From JANQOZ01 sp045106555 (GTDB taxonomy: Bacteria; Pseudomonadota; Gammaproteobacteria; Xanthomonadales; SZUA-38), in the NCBI GenBank assembly GCA_045106555.1, contig JBGCET010000010.1, positions 1-64,000 on the forward strand: a stretch of 64,000 bases of DNA. Reading direction: 5' to 3'. Below the pieces are notes generated by a model. That model was not told where the DNA came from. It made no database searches and worked only from the letters and a program-made list of their open reading frames with translations. Below, in pieces: positions 16,152-24,678 of the stretch. The translations under genes were made by a program, and so were the position numbers. Each line of letters starts with the position of its first letter. Position 1 is the first letter of the stretch.

Positions 16152-17024
16152 TCAGGACATCTTGGCCGCCAGCGCACTTCCCAGATCGGCCGGCGAGCGA
16201 ACGGTCGTAACACCGGCGTTTTCCAACGCTTCAAATTTAGCGTCCGCGGTACCCTTTCCGCCAGCGATGATGGCGCCGGCGTGGCCCATTCGTTTGCCCG
16301 GAGGCGCTGTAACACCGGCAATATAGGAAACCACAGGCTTGGTGACGTACTCACTGATGAATTCTGCGGCCTCTTCCTCCGCCGTACCGCCAATCTCGCC
16401 CACCATGATGATGCCTTCGGTTTGCTCATCATCCTGATACAGCTTCAGGCAGTCGATAAAGTTCATGCCGTTGATGGGGTCGCCGCCAATGCCAATGCAG
16501 GTGCTTTGGCCCAGACCCGCCAGGGTCGTTTGGTGAACCGCCTCGTAAGTCAGTGTGCCTGACCGAGAAACCACCCCCACGCGGCCTGGGGAATGAATTT
16601 GGCCGGGCATGATGCCAATCTTACATTGCCCGGGAGTAATGATGCCCGGGCAGTTCGGACCGATTAGCCAGGTGTCGTCCATCTGCTCAATCACCGCTTT
16701 CACCCGCATCATGTCGAGCACCGGAACGCCTTCGGTGATGCAAACAATCACTCGGATGCCCGCATCGGCTGCTTCCAAAATGGCGTCTGCCGCAAACGGT
16801 GGGGGAACATAAATGACGGTGGCATCAGCGCCGGTATCGGTCACTGCCTGTTCAACGGTGTCAAATACAGGCAGATCCAGGTGGGTTGTACCGCCCTTGC
16901 CTGGCGTTACGCCACCGACCAGTTGAGTGCCGTAGGCCAACGCCTGCTCGGAGTGGAACGTGCCCTGGCTGCCGGTTAATCCCTGGCACAGCACTTTGGT
17001 ATCTTTATTAACTAGTACGCTCAT
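16152..17024 (-). CDS. sucD: Succinate--CoA ligase, alpha subunit
   Basis: Catalytic subunit of the TCA-cycle succinyl-CoA synthetase. It has the N-terminal CoA-binding Rossmann domain (VLCQGLTGSQGTFHSEQA) and, near the C-terminus, GHAGAIIAGG containing the His that is phosphorylated during catalysis. Length 290 residues matches E. coli SucD (289). It sits 9 bases after sucC and 6 before nadE. The rest of the suc operon (sucAB) is not adjacent in this window. Confidence 0.97.
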   Translation of the reverse strand: MSVLVNKDTKVLCQGLTGSQGTFHSEQALAYGTQLVGGVTPGKGGTTHLDLPVFDTVEQAVTDTGADATVIYVPPPFAADAILEAADAGIRVIVCITEGVPVLDMMRVKAVIEQMDDTWLIGPNCPGIITPGQCKIGIMPGQIHSPGRVGVVSRSGTLTYEAVHQTTLAGLGQSTCIGIGGDPINGMNFIDCLKLYQDDEQTEGIIMVGEIGGTAEEEAAEFISEYVTKPVVSYIAGVTAPPGKRMGHAGAIIAGGKGTADAKFEALENAGVTTVRSPADLGSALAAKMS

Positions 17025-17033
17025 GGGTAATCC

Positions 17034-18194
17034 TTATCCTGCCGCCGCTACCGCTTTCAGGGCGCCATCGTTTAAATCGGTGGCAGAGGTAATCTCCAGC
17101 ACACATTCATCCAGCATCTTGCGGCCCTGCTCAGCGTTGGTGCCCTCCAGGCGAACCACCACCGGCACTTTCACACCCACTTCCTGAAAGGCGGAAATAA
17201 CGCCCTCAGCAATGAGGTCGCAGCGCACAATTCCGCCGAAGATATTAACCAAGATGGCTTTCACACCATCCCCGGCCGTAATCAGCTTGAAGGCCTCTGC
17301 CACACGTTCAGCCGTAGCGCCGCCGCCCACATCGAGGAAATTGGCAGGCTCGCCGCCGTTCAGCTTGATAACGTCCATAGTAGCCATCGCCAGGCCAGCA
17401 CCATTGACCATGCAGCCGATGTTGCCATCCAGGGTGACATAACTCAGTTGATGCTCTGCCGCTGCTGCTTCGGTTGGGTCTTCTTGCGTAACATCACGCA
17501 TAGCCTCCAGATCCGGGTGTCGGAACAGCGCGTTGTCGTCAGCGTTAATTTTGGCGTCCAGCGCCAAAAGGTTGCCGTCTTTCATGATGACCAGCGGGTT
17601 GATCTCAACCAGCGACAGGTCTTTTTCCCTGAACAGCTTCTCCAGCCCCAACATGATGGCGGTGAGCTGGCGCACCTGTTTACTGTTCAGACCCAGGGCG
17701 AAACCCATTTTTCGGCATTGGTAAGGCTGCAGGCCTTCCGTGTTGTCCACTTCAACGCTGATGATTTTCTCTGGCGTGTCGGCAGCCACCTGTTCAATGT
17801 CCACGCCACCGGCTGCGGAGCCAATAAAGGTGATGCACTTGTTGGCTCGATCCACCAGAACACTTAAATAGAGTTCCTGATCAATATCCACCCCCTCGGC
17901 AATCAAGACCTCATTGACCGGCATGGCCAAACCGCCGGTCTGATAGGTTTCGATGGTCATGCCGAGCATTTCACCAGCGATGGTTTTCACCTCGTCCAGC
18001 GATTTTGCCAATTTGACACCACCGGCCTTGCCGCGACCGCCGGCATGAACCTGGGCTTTGACGACCCACACATCGCCTTTCAGGGCCTTTGCTGCGGTAA
18101 CGGCCTCGTCTGCTGTTCTAGCCACCGTGCCGCCAGGCACGGGCAATCCGTAGGCGGCAAACAGGTCTTTCGCCTGATACTCATGAAAATTCAT
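17034..18194 (-). CDS. sucC: Succinate--CoA ligase, beta subunit
   Basis: Nucleotide-binding subunit that pairs with SucD. ATP-grasp fold at the N-terminus (MNFHEYQAKDLFAAYGLPVP, VKAQVHAGGRGKAGGVKLAK) and ligase domain at the C-terminus (NGAGLAMATMDVIKLNGG, FLDVGGGA, NIFGGIVRCDLIAEGVI). 386 residues, close to E. coli SucC (388). First gene of the sucCD-nadE unit. It is divergent from pilS, with about 126 bases between the starts holding both promoters. Confidence 0.97.
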   Translation of the reverse strand: MNFHEYQAKDLFAAYGLPVPGGTVARTADEAVTAAKALKGDVWVVKAQVHAGGRGKAGGVKLAKSLDEVKTIAGEMLGMTIETYQTGGLAMPVNEVLIAEGVDIDQELYLSVLVDRANKCITFIGSAAGGVDIEQVAADTPEKIISVEVDNTEGLQPYQCRKMGFALGLNSKQVRQLTAIMLGLEKLFREKDLSLVEINPLVIMKDGNLLALDAKINADDNALFRHPDLEAMRDVTQEDPTEAAAAEHQLSYVTLDGNIGCMVNGAGLAMATMDVIKLNGGEPANFLDVGGGATAERVAEAFKLITAGDGVKAILVNIFGGIVRCDLIAEGVISAFQEVGVKVPVVVRLEGTNAEQGRKMLDECVLEITSATDLNDGALKAVAAAG

Positions 18195-18320
18195 TGGTTG
18201 TCTGGATTCCTACATATTCGGGATGGAAGCGGTAGCCGATTGACCGGCATTAAACCTAGCGCCGTATTGTCGCCTATCACCACCGCCATATTCAAACCGG
18301 GTTATAGTCTTATCGCCCTA

Positions 18321-19973
18321 ATGATGGAAAGCGAAAGACCCTTGAGCGACTTCAGGCCTCGCCTCAGCGACCAGCTGTTCATTAACGATTTGGTCTCCGC
18401 CCAGGCCATGGACTACTTGAACCTGTACCGTTGTTTTATTGCGGTCCTGTTCGCGGGACTGTTATTCACTCCCATCCTGGCGGACGCGATTTCCACCGAG
18501 GCCCGTCAATGGGGCCAGGTGATTACTTGGGCTTTCATCTTCTTTGCACCTGTTCAACTGTACCTCGGTCGTACCCGAACAGGCGCACTGTTATTCAGAT
18601 CCAGCGTCGGGTTCGCGTTCGACATCGTCGGTACCATGTTAATGATGACCGCCCTGGGCGGACTGGAAAGCGGCATGGGCACTTTATTAGTGGGCTCCAC
18701 AGCCGTTGGTGGCGTAGTGTTTCAGCTTCGCGTAGGCCTGTCGGTTGCAGGCCTGGCGGCGATGGTGTTGCTCTGGCAAACCATGGCAAGAGTGATCGAA
18801 GGCACCGAGGCGTTCGCCTCTTTGGCGCCGGCCGGCAGCCTTGGTGCCACCTACTTTGTGACCGCTCTACTTGGACACTATCTGGCCCGAAGGTCGCGGG
18901 AATCCCAGCAACTGGCTGTGCAGCAGTCCATGGACCTGGCGCAGCTGTCCCGTCTCAACCAGCTGGTGGTCGCACGAATGCGCACCGGCATCGTGATTGC
19001 CGACCATCAGGAGGGTTGCCGTGTCATGAACGATGCGGCCTGGTATCTCATGGGGATGCCGCCGAGCCGGGTCGGTGAACTGGTTGAATTGGCTCCAGAG
19101 GTGCTGGATAACCTGCGCCACTGGCAGCAAACCGGCCGTCATCGAAACGAATCACTGACCCTGGCCAACGGCGTACCTGCCGTGGTTCCGCGGTTTGCTC
19201 GTCTTAGCGCTCACGATCATTCGGAAACATTGATCTTTCTGGAGGACAGCTCCATCGTTTCACGACGGGCCCAAGAGCTGACACTGTCATCGTTGGGGCG
19301 TCTGTCAGCCACCATCGCCCATGAAATTCGTAATCCATTGGCGGCCATCAGCCATTCGGGGCAACTGCTGGCAGAATCTACTGACCTGGTTAGCGGAGAT
19401 CGACGGCTGACTGACATCATTTTGCGGCACTGTCGACGAATGAACGACATTATCGAAAATGTTCTCCAGCTGGCTCGACAGGAATCCCCTAAACCCGAAA
19501 CGGTCCTGCTCGGCGATTGGCTTGAGATCTTTGCCTTTGAACTTCGCCGAGATCACGAAATTGGCGAAAACACTGTTGAAGTGCGAACCGATGACATGGA
19601 ACTTACCGCTCTCGTTGACCCTTCTCAGCTGCAGCAGGTGCTGTGGAACCTATGCCAGAACGCCTTTCGCTACGGACACCCTGCGGACCAACCGGCCCAA
19701 GTTATCTTGACCACCCGATCCAGTGATGCCCTGCTGTCCCCTGTCATCGAAGTCTCTGACAACGGACCGGGCGTTCCTGCAGACCAACAGGCAAAGATTT
19801 TTGAGCCCTTTTTTACGACCGCCTCCGACGGCACCGGGCTAGGTTTATATTTGTGCCAGCAAATCTGCGCATCCAATCAGGCTATTTTGGAGTACTGCCC
19901 TGGGCCCGATGGCCGCGGAAGTGTGTTCAAGATCTCCCTGCAACGCCCTCCAGGGGCAGATCTGGACGCCTAA
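18321..19973 (+). CDS. pilS: Sensor histidine kinase PilS
   Basis: Membrane kinase that senses pilin level and controls PilR in type IV pilus systems. About six hydrophobic segments fill residues 30-190, followed by a PAS-like segment (MRTGIVIADHQEGCRVMNDA). The kinase core then has the H box ATIAHEIRNPLAAISHSGQL with His334, the N box (WNLCQNAFRYG), the G1 box (DNGPGVP) and the F and G2 boxes (FEPFFTT, GTGLGLYL). The frame is open upstream into sucC, but ATG 18321 (MMESERPLSDF) is the first start that leaves a normal N-terminus; the product is 550 residues. The next gene is its response regulator, 104 bases on. Confidence 0.93.
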   Translation: MMESERPLSDFRPRLSDQLFINDLVSAQAMDYLNLYRCFIAVLFAGLLFTPILADAISTEARQWGQVITWAFIFFAPVQLYLGRTRTGALLFRSSVGFAFDIVGTMLMMTALGGLESGMGTLLVGSTAVGGVVFQLRVGLSVAGLAAMVLLWQTMARVIEGTEAFASLAPAGSLGATYFVTALLGHYLARRSRESQQLAVQQSMDLAQLSRLNQLVVARMRTGIVIADHQEGCRVMNDAAWYLMGMPPSRVGELVELAPEVLDNLRHWQQTGRHRNESLTLANGVPAVVPRFARLSAHDHSETLIFLEDSSIVSRRAQELTLSSLGRLSATIAHEIRNPLAAISHSGQLLAESTDLVSGDRRLTDIILRHCRRMNDIIENVLQLARQESPKPETVLLGDWLEIFAFELRRDHEIGENTVEVRTDDMELTALVDPSQLQQVLWNLCQNAFRYGHPADQPAQVILTTRSSDALLSPVIEVSDNGPGVPADQQAKIFEPFFTTASDGTGLGLYLCQQICASNQAILEYCPGPDGRGSVFKISLQRPPGADLDA

Positions 19974-20077
19974 CGGCAGAAAAGGCGCGATCTTTGCATA
20001 GGTTGGTCTAATGGAATGAGCATTTCTGCAGGCACGGGAGAACCCGTCCCGCACCGTAAGGACGACCCACAGCCACT

Positions 20078-21427
20078 ATGAGTAATCCACTCGCACTGAT
20101 CATTGACGACGAACCCGATATTCGGGAACTGCTGGAAATTACCCTGAATCGTATGGATGTGGACGTCATCGCTGCAGCCAGCTGCGGTGAGGCCCGCGAC
20201 CTTCTGGGGCAGCATCCGTTCGACCTGTGCTTTACCGACATGCGCCTTCCTGATGGCAACGGCCTGGAGCTGATTCGCCACATCAGCAAACATCAGCCGG
20301 GACTGCCAGTGGCCATGATTACTGCCCATGGGAATACGGAGGCCGCAGTTGAGGCATTGAAGTCTGGCGCTTTTGATTTCGTCTCAAAACCGGTGGATCT
20401 TGGTAACTTGCGCAATTTGGTAAACACCGCGCTCAGGGTCAGCAAACTGCCCAAAGACCGGGACCGAACGCCCAAGAACGATCTGCTGGGCGGTTCAGCT
20501 CAAATCCGAACCGTTCGACGACAAATTGCAAAACTGGCCCGCAGCCAGGCACCTATTCATATCAGTGGTGAATCAGGCGTGGGTAAAGAACTTGCGGCCC
20601 GGATGATTCACGAGCAAGGCCCCAGAGCCAGCGCCCCATTTGTTGCGGTGAACTGCGGCGCAATACCGTCTGAGTTGATGGAAAGCGAGTTTTTTGGTCA
20701 CAAAAAAGGCTCGTTTACCGGCGCAACCGGCGAGAAACAAGGGTTATTTGAGGCCGCCGGCGGTGGCACGATCTTTTTGGATGAAGTCGCCGATTTGCCG
20801 TTACAAATGCAGGTCAAACTGTTGCGGGTCATCCAGGAAAAATCGGTTCGCCCCATTGGCGCAACTCAGGAACGTCCGATTGACGTGCGCATTCTCAGCG
20901 CCACCCACAAAAACCTCCTGGGGCTGGTGGAGGATGGAGATTTCAGACAAGACCTGTACTACCGGATCAATGTGATTGAACTGCGAATGCCCAACCTGCA
21001 GGAAAGGCCTGACGACGTCACCTTGCTATCGAACCACTTTCTCGGCCAGATTGCCGGCGAGTGGGAAATTGAGCCCGCCCAGTTAGACCCTGCAGCCGTT
21101 GAGGTACTTCAGGGTTATGCCTTTCCTGGCAATGTCAGGGAATTGAGAAATATTCTGGAACGCGCCGTGACGCTGTGCGAAAACGATGTCATCACCTCCA
21201 ATGACCTGCAGCTGCAGACGGTGGATCACTCGCCGGCGGGAAGCATGTCAGATGAAATTGCTCAGCGCGGCGATGTGCCGCTGGAAGAGTTCATTGGCAA
21301 TATCGAACGGGACGCCATCATGCAGGCGCTGGAAGAAACGCGCTTTAACAAAACCGCAGCGGCGAAAAAACTCGGCATTACCTTTCGCGCCCTGAGGTAT
21401 CGATTGAAAAAACTGAACCTGGAGTGA
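20078..21427 (+). CDS. pilR: Sigma-54-dependent response regulator PilR
   Basis: NtrC-family activator of pilin transcription. The N-terminal receiver domain has the acidic pocket (IIDDEPD) and phosphorylation site Asp54 (CFTDMRLPDG). The central AAA+ domain has Walker A GESGVGKE, the sigma-54-contacting loop in GSFTGA (the first A of GAFTGA replaced by S, as in several PilR proteins) and FLDEVADLPLQMQVKLLRV. The C-terminus is a Fis-type helix-turn-helix (MQALEETRFNKTAAAKKLGI). Length 449 residues. Its expected target is the sigma-54 promoter found before the next gene. Confidence 0.95.
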   Translation: MSNPLALIIDDEPDIRELLEITLNRMDVDVIAAASCGEARDLLGQHPFDLCFTDMRLPDGNGLELIRHISKHQPGLPVAMITAHGNTEAAVEALKSGAFDFVSKPVDLGNLRNLVNTALRVSKLPKDRDRTPKNDLLGGSAQIRTVRRQIAKLARSQAPIHISGESGVGKELAARMIHEQGPRASAPFVAVNCGAIPSELMESEFFGHKKGSFTGATGEKQGLFEAAGGGTIFLDEVADLPLQMQVKLLRVIQEKSVRPIGATQERPIDVRILSATHKNLLGLVEDGDFRQDLYYRINVIELRMPNLQERPDDVTLLSNHFLGQIAGEWEIEPAQLDPAAVEVLQGYAFPGNVRELRNILERAVTLCENDVITSNDLQLQTVDHSPAGSMSDEIAQRGDVPLEEFIGNIERDAIMQALEETRFNKTAAAKKLGITFRALRYRLKKLNLE

Positions 21428-21430
21428 CCA

Positions 21431-21455
21431 AAAGTGACGCTGTACGTCACTTTGT
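21431..21455 (+). terminator. Hairpin terminator after pilR
   Basis: AAAGTGACG (21431-21439) and CGTCACTTT (21445-21453) form a perfect 9-bp stem with a CTGTA loop, starting four bases past the stop codon. The T run lies within the stem, so strength is uncertain. Confidence 0.55.
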
Positions 21456-21500
21456 GCCCGCTGCGTTGGCAGAACGTTAAAAACCGATCTCGTCAAACAG

Positions 21501-21516
21501 TGTGATTGGGATCACA
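21501..21516. promoter_or_regulatory. Consensus CRP/Vfr binding site
   Basis: TGTGATTGGGATCACA matches TGTGA-N6-TCACA at every fixed base. Its centre is about 98 bases before the predicted sigma-54 transcription start. This suggests cAMP control of pilin expression in addition to PilR. Confidence 0.65.
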
Positions 21517-21580
21517 GGCTAAGACACCAAACTCCAGTTTTTCCCGCGATTTCAGCCAGTTAACAGTTGGTAACATAACT

Positions 21581-21596
21581 TGGCACGGTCCCTGCT
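21581..21596 (+). promoter_or_regulatory. Sigma-54 promoter of the major pilin gene
   Basis: TGGCACGGTCCCTGCT differs from the consensus TGGCACG-N4-TTGCW at one base. The -24 GG is at 21582-21583 and the -12 GC at 21594-21595, giving a start near 21607. A PilR-type activator is encoded just upstream. Confidence 0.85.
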
Positions 21597-21742
21597 TCCA
21601 CCTTTCCCGAGTCTAGTCGAGCCGCGCTGTCGGGTGACCCCAAAAGCGCAAGGAAAGCTCAAACGGGGGCCACTTCGGCCGGCTCATTAAAGAAATACCT
21701 ATTTTGAACGTTATTAACTTTGAATGAGAGGAAAGCATAATC

Positions 21743-22219
21743 ATGCGTAAGCAACAAAAAGGTTTCACCCTGATCGAACTGATGATCGTTGTCGCAATCA
21801 TCGGTATTCTGGCGGCCATCGCCATTCCGGCTTACCGGGATTTCCAGGTTCGCTCCAAGTTCTCTGAAGTTCTGGCCACCATGGGTGCCTGTAAGACCAC
21901 CATGGGTGAGTTTTATGAGTCCAATAACGGCTGGGTTACACGCAACGGTGCCGGCGTAGCGATCGACCCAGAGATTTGTGGTGCTGCAGCGGGCAACCTG
22001 TCTCAGTACGTAGACACACTGCTGGTTGCTAACCCTCCTCTGATGAGAGCGGTTTCCCAGAATACTGGTCGTGTTGAAGGCGGCGATATCGTAGAAATGC
22101 GAGCAGCTGGCCCAGCCGGAGCTGCTCTTGCTGCGGGCGCAGCCATTCACCAGTGGGTTTGCGGCGGTGACGGCACCGACGTTGCGGCAAAGTACCTGCC
22201 GGGTTCTTGCCAGGGTTAA
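21743..22219 (+). CDS. pilA: Type IV pilin, major (PilA)
   Basis: A 158-residue type IVa pilin precursor. A short leader (MRKQQKG) is followed by the cleavage and methylation site FTLIELMIVVAIIGILAAIA, with the conserved Glu at mature position 5. The mature protein continues as the long N-terminal helix and a globular head. A C-terminal disulfide loop is predicted between Cys in HQWVCGG and Cys in LPGSCQG. GAGAGGAAAG lies before the ATG. The sigma-54 promoter, the CRP site and a terminator directly after the gene support it being the strongly expressed pilin, with processing by PilD encoded nearby. Confidence 0.95.
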   Translation: MRKQQKGFTLIELMIVVAIIGILAAIAIPAYRDFQVRSKFSEVLATMGACKTTMGEFYESNNGWVTRNGAGVAIDPEICGAAAGNLSQYVDTLLVANPPLMRAVSQNTGRVEGGDIVEMRAAGPAGAALAAGAAIHQWVCGGDGTDVAAKYLPGSCQG

Positions 22220-22248
22220 TTTGGCAACCTTATGCCAGCATACTCGAG

Positions 22249-22280
22249 GGGCCGTCTCTGATGACGGCCTTTCGTTTTTT
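22249..22280 (+). terminator. Intrinsic terminator between the two pilin genes
   Basis: GGCCGTC (22250-22256) and GACGGCC (22263-22269) with a 6-base loop are followed by TTTCGTTTTTT. Only read-through would reach the second pilin gene from the sigma-54 promoter. Confidence 0.85.
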
Positions 22281-22340
22281 CGGCATCAGAAAGACATTGA
22301 ACAACAGAGAATCAACTTGGAAAGAGACGAGGAAGCAGCC

Positions 22341-22808
22341 ATGAAGCTTAGCCGTGAAAAAGGATTTACGTTGATTGAGCTAATGATTGTTGTCGCCATC
22401 GTCGGAGTACTGGCCGCTATTGCCATTCCGTCCTACCGAGATTTCACCATAAGAGCTAGGTTGTCCGAAGTGATTGGCAGCATGAGCGCATGCAAGCTAT
22501 CTGCAGTGGATTTTTATCTCACCAACAGTGGCTGGAATCAGGAAAACACGAACATACCAGTCTCCAACTTTGGTCTTTGTGATAACGCTCAAGGATCCAG
22601 ACAGGTTGCCCCCAACGGAATCACCATTAGCGCTGTCGGCGTTATTTCGGCCGTAACCCAAGATATGGGGAGTGGCGTCGCAGACGGTACCGTACTCACC
22701 ATGCGGCCGGTTCTACAGGGGGCAAACATCACAACATGGGTTTGTGGCGATGCAGCAGACGGGACCACGTTCCTGCCTCGATATCGACCGGGATCATGCC
22801 AAGGTTAA
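22341..22808 (+). CDS. Type IV pilin, second copy
   Basis: A 155-residue pilin precursor with leader MKLSREKG and the same cleavage region FTLIELMIVVAIVGVLAAIA. It shares the overall plan of the first pilin, including the C-terminal disulfide loop (WVCGDAADGTTFLPRYRPGS then Cys), but the head differs, so it is a diverged tandem duplicate. The frame is open upstream; ATG 22341 is chosen because GAGGAAG stands 6-7 bases before it and the leader is right. With a terminator between the two genes it should be less expressed, as a minor or alternative pilin. Confidence 0.92.
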   Translation: MKLSREKGFTLIELMIVVAIVGVLAAIAIPSYRDFTIRARLSEVIGSMSACKLSAVDFYLTNSGWNQENTNIPVSNFGLCDNAQGSRQVAPNGITISAVGVISAVTQDMGSGVADGTVLTMRPVLQGANITTWVCGDAADGTTFLPRYRPGSCQG

Positions 22809-22812
22809 GATG

Positions 22813-22840
22813 CGGAAAGCCATCCAGGCTTGCGTTTTTT
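22813..22840 (+). terminator. Intrinsic terminator after the second pilin gene
   Basis: AAGCC (22817-22821) and GGCTT (22827-22831) form a short stem, followed by GCGTTTTTT. It separates the pilin genes from pilB. Confidence 0.6.
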
Positions 22841-22944
22841 GAACACAAACTCACCACGCCAGTTGACGTCACACCTTACTTTCCACGCCATCTGATAGTA
22901 GTCTTAGGAACTTGACGGAATCTGTTGATTAAAAAGGGAGACTT

Positions 22945-24675
22945 ATGGCTGCCTCTGGAGCCTCAACCATAGCGCTGAGCGGACTCGCCAGAAGACTCGT
23001 GGCCGACGAGTTGATCTCAGGCAACGCTGCGGCGGAAGCTCAGGAAAACGCAGTTTCAAAAAAACTGCCGTTTGTCTCCTACCTGGTTGAAAATGCCCTC
23101 GTAAACTCCAGTGATGTGGCCAGAGTGGCGTCGGAGGAATTTGGCGTCCCCGTATTCGACATCATGAGCTTGGATCTGACTCAAGCGCCGATCAAGCTGG
23201 TGTCTGAAAACCTGATTAACAAACACCGCGCCCTGCCGCTGTTCAAACGCGGCAATCGGATGTATGTGGGCGTGTCCGACCCCACCAACTTGCGCGCACT
23301 GGACGAAATCAAATTTCACGCCAATCTGGCCGTCGAAGCCATCCTGGTTCGAGACGACGAGCTGGGTCTGGCCATCGACAACGCGCTGACCGCGGCCGAC
23401 GATATGATGGACGGCCTCGGTGATGACGACGACGAAGGCCTGGACGATGTAGATTTTGCCGACACGGCAGACATGGAACATGACGATGGCGGCGGCGTAG
23501 AGGCCGGCGGTGCTGACGACACGCCAGTAGTTCGGTTTATTAACAAGGTCCTGCTGGACGCCATCAAACGCGGCGCATCGGATGTTCACTTCGAACCTTA
23601 TGAAAAGCGTTATCGGGTGCGTTTCAGAATGGACGGTGTGCTAAAACAAATGGCATCCCCTCCGGTGAAAATGACGCCGCGACTCGCGGCACGCCTGAAA
23701 GTCATGTCGAGCCTGGACATTGCCGAAAAACGCGTTCCCCAAGATGGCCGGATCAAACTCAACATTTCCAAGACCCGTTCCATCGATTTCCGGGTCAGCA
23801 CCTGCCCAACGCTTTTCGGCGAAAAGATTGTGTTACGAATCCTGGACGCGTCCGCTGCCAAAATGGGCATTGATAAACTGGGGTACGAAGAGAAACAGAA
23901 AGAACTCTTTATTGATGCCATCCACAAGCCCTACGGCATGGTCTTGGTCACTGGCCCCACAGGCAGTGGAAAAACCGTATCACTCTACACAGCGCTAAAC
24001 ATTTTAAACACCGAAGGACGTAATATTTCAACCGCAGAAGACCCGGTGGAAATTCGCGTTTCCGGCATTAATCAGGTGCAACAGAACACCAAGCAGGGCA
24101 TGACCTTTGCCACCGCGCTGCGATCGTTTCTTCGCCAAGACCCGGACATCATCATGGTGGGAGAAATTCGTGACCTGGAAACGGCGGAAATTGCCATCAA
24201 AGCGGCGCAAACCGGTCACATGGTGCTGTCCACGCTGCATACCAACGACGCCCCCCAAACCATTGCTCGCCTGATGAACATGGGCATCGCTCCGTTCAAC
24301 ATTACGTCCTCTGTTACTCTGGTGATTGCCCAGCGACTTGCCAGACGACTGCATGACTGTAAACAGCCGGCAGAAATCCCCGCTGAGGCCTTGTTGGCTG
24401 AGGGATTTACTCAGGAAGAATTAGAGGACTTGACCATCATGGAGCCTATCGGTTGCAACAGTTGCAACGAGGGTTACAAAGGCCGGGTAGGTCTTTACCA
24501 AGTGATGCCTGTAACGGACTCTATCCAACGCATCATTCTCGCTGGCGGAAATGCCATGCAAATTGCCGACCAGGCCCTGGAAGATGGCATCAACGACCTG
24601 CGCGCCTCAGCATTAAACAAAGTTCGCGAGGGCCTGACCGGACTCGTCGAAATCAACCGAGTCACTAAGGACTAA
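22945..24675 (+). CDS. pilB: Type IV pilus assembly ATPase PilB
   Basis: Cytoplasmic hexameric ATPase that powers pilus extension. The N-terminal T2SSE-N domain (residues about 40-160) is joined by a very acidic linker (GDDDDEGLDDVDF, around residue 155) to the ATPase core. The core has Walker A GPTGSGKT, the Asp box (STAEDPVE), Walker B region DPDIIMVGEIRD and the His box (GHMVLSTLHTNDAPQTIARL). A zinc-type CNSCNEGYKGRVGLYQV follows, although the usual partner CxxC has only one Cys (RRLHDCKQP). 576 residues, normal. AAAGGGAG lies six bases before the ATG. pilC follows after 3 bases. Confidence 0.96.
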   Translation: MAASGASTIALSGLARRLVADELISGNAAAEAQENAVSKKLPFVSYLVENALVNSSDVARVASEEFGVPVFDIMSLDLTQAPIKLVSENLINKHRALPLFKRGNRMYVGVSDPTNLRALDEIKFHANLAVEAILVRDDELGLAIDNALTAADDMMDGLGDDDDEGLDDVDFADTADMEHDDGGGVEAGGADDTPVVRFINKVLLDAIKRGASDVHFEPYEKRYRVRFRMDGVLKQMASPPVKMTPRLAARLKVMSSLDIAEKRVPQDGRIKLNISKTRSIDFRVSTCPTLFGEKIVLRILDASAAKMGIDKLGYEEKQKELFIDAIHKPYGMVLVTGPTGSGKTVSLYTALNILNTEGRNISTAEDPVEIRVSGINQVQQNTKQGMTFATALRSFLRQDPDIIMVGEIRDLETAEIAIKAAQTGHMVLSTLHTNDAPQTIARLMNMGIAPFNITSSVTLVIAQRLARRLHDCKQPAEIPAEALLAEGFTQEELEDLTIMEPIGCNSCNEGYKGRVGLYQVMPVTDSIQRIILAGGNAMQIADQALEDGINDLRASALNKVREGLTGLVEINRVTKD

Positions 24676-24678
24676 ACC

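Larger units (their letters stand above)
21428..21742. other. Regulatory region between pilR and the major pilin gene
   Basis: This 315-base gap holds the pilR hairpin (21431-21453), a consensus CRP site (21501-21516), a sigma-54 promoter (21581-21596) and an untranslated leader of about 135 bases with a small GGCC/GGCC hairpin near 21670. The pilin Shine-Dalgarno GAGAGGAAAG is at about 21727-21736. Confidence 0.7.

Noticed and set aside
18045..18320. N-terminal extension of PilS overlapping sucC
   Set aside because: The residues are Cys/His-rich shadow sequence of sucC; ATG 18321 gives the normal PilS N-terminus.
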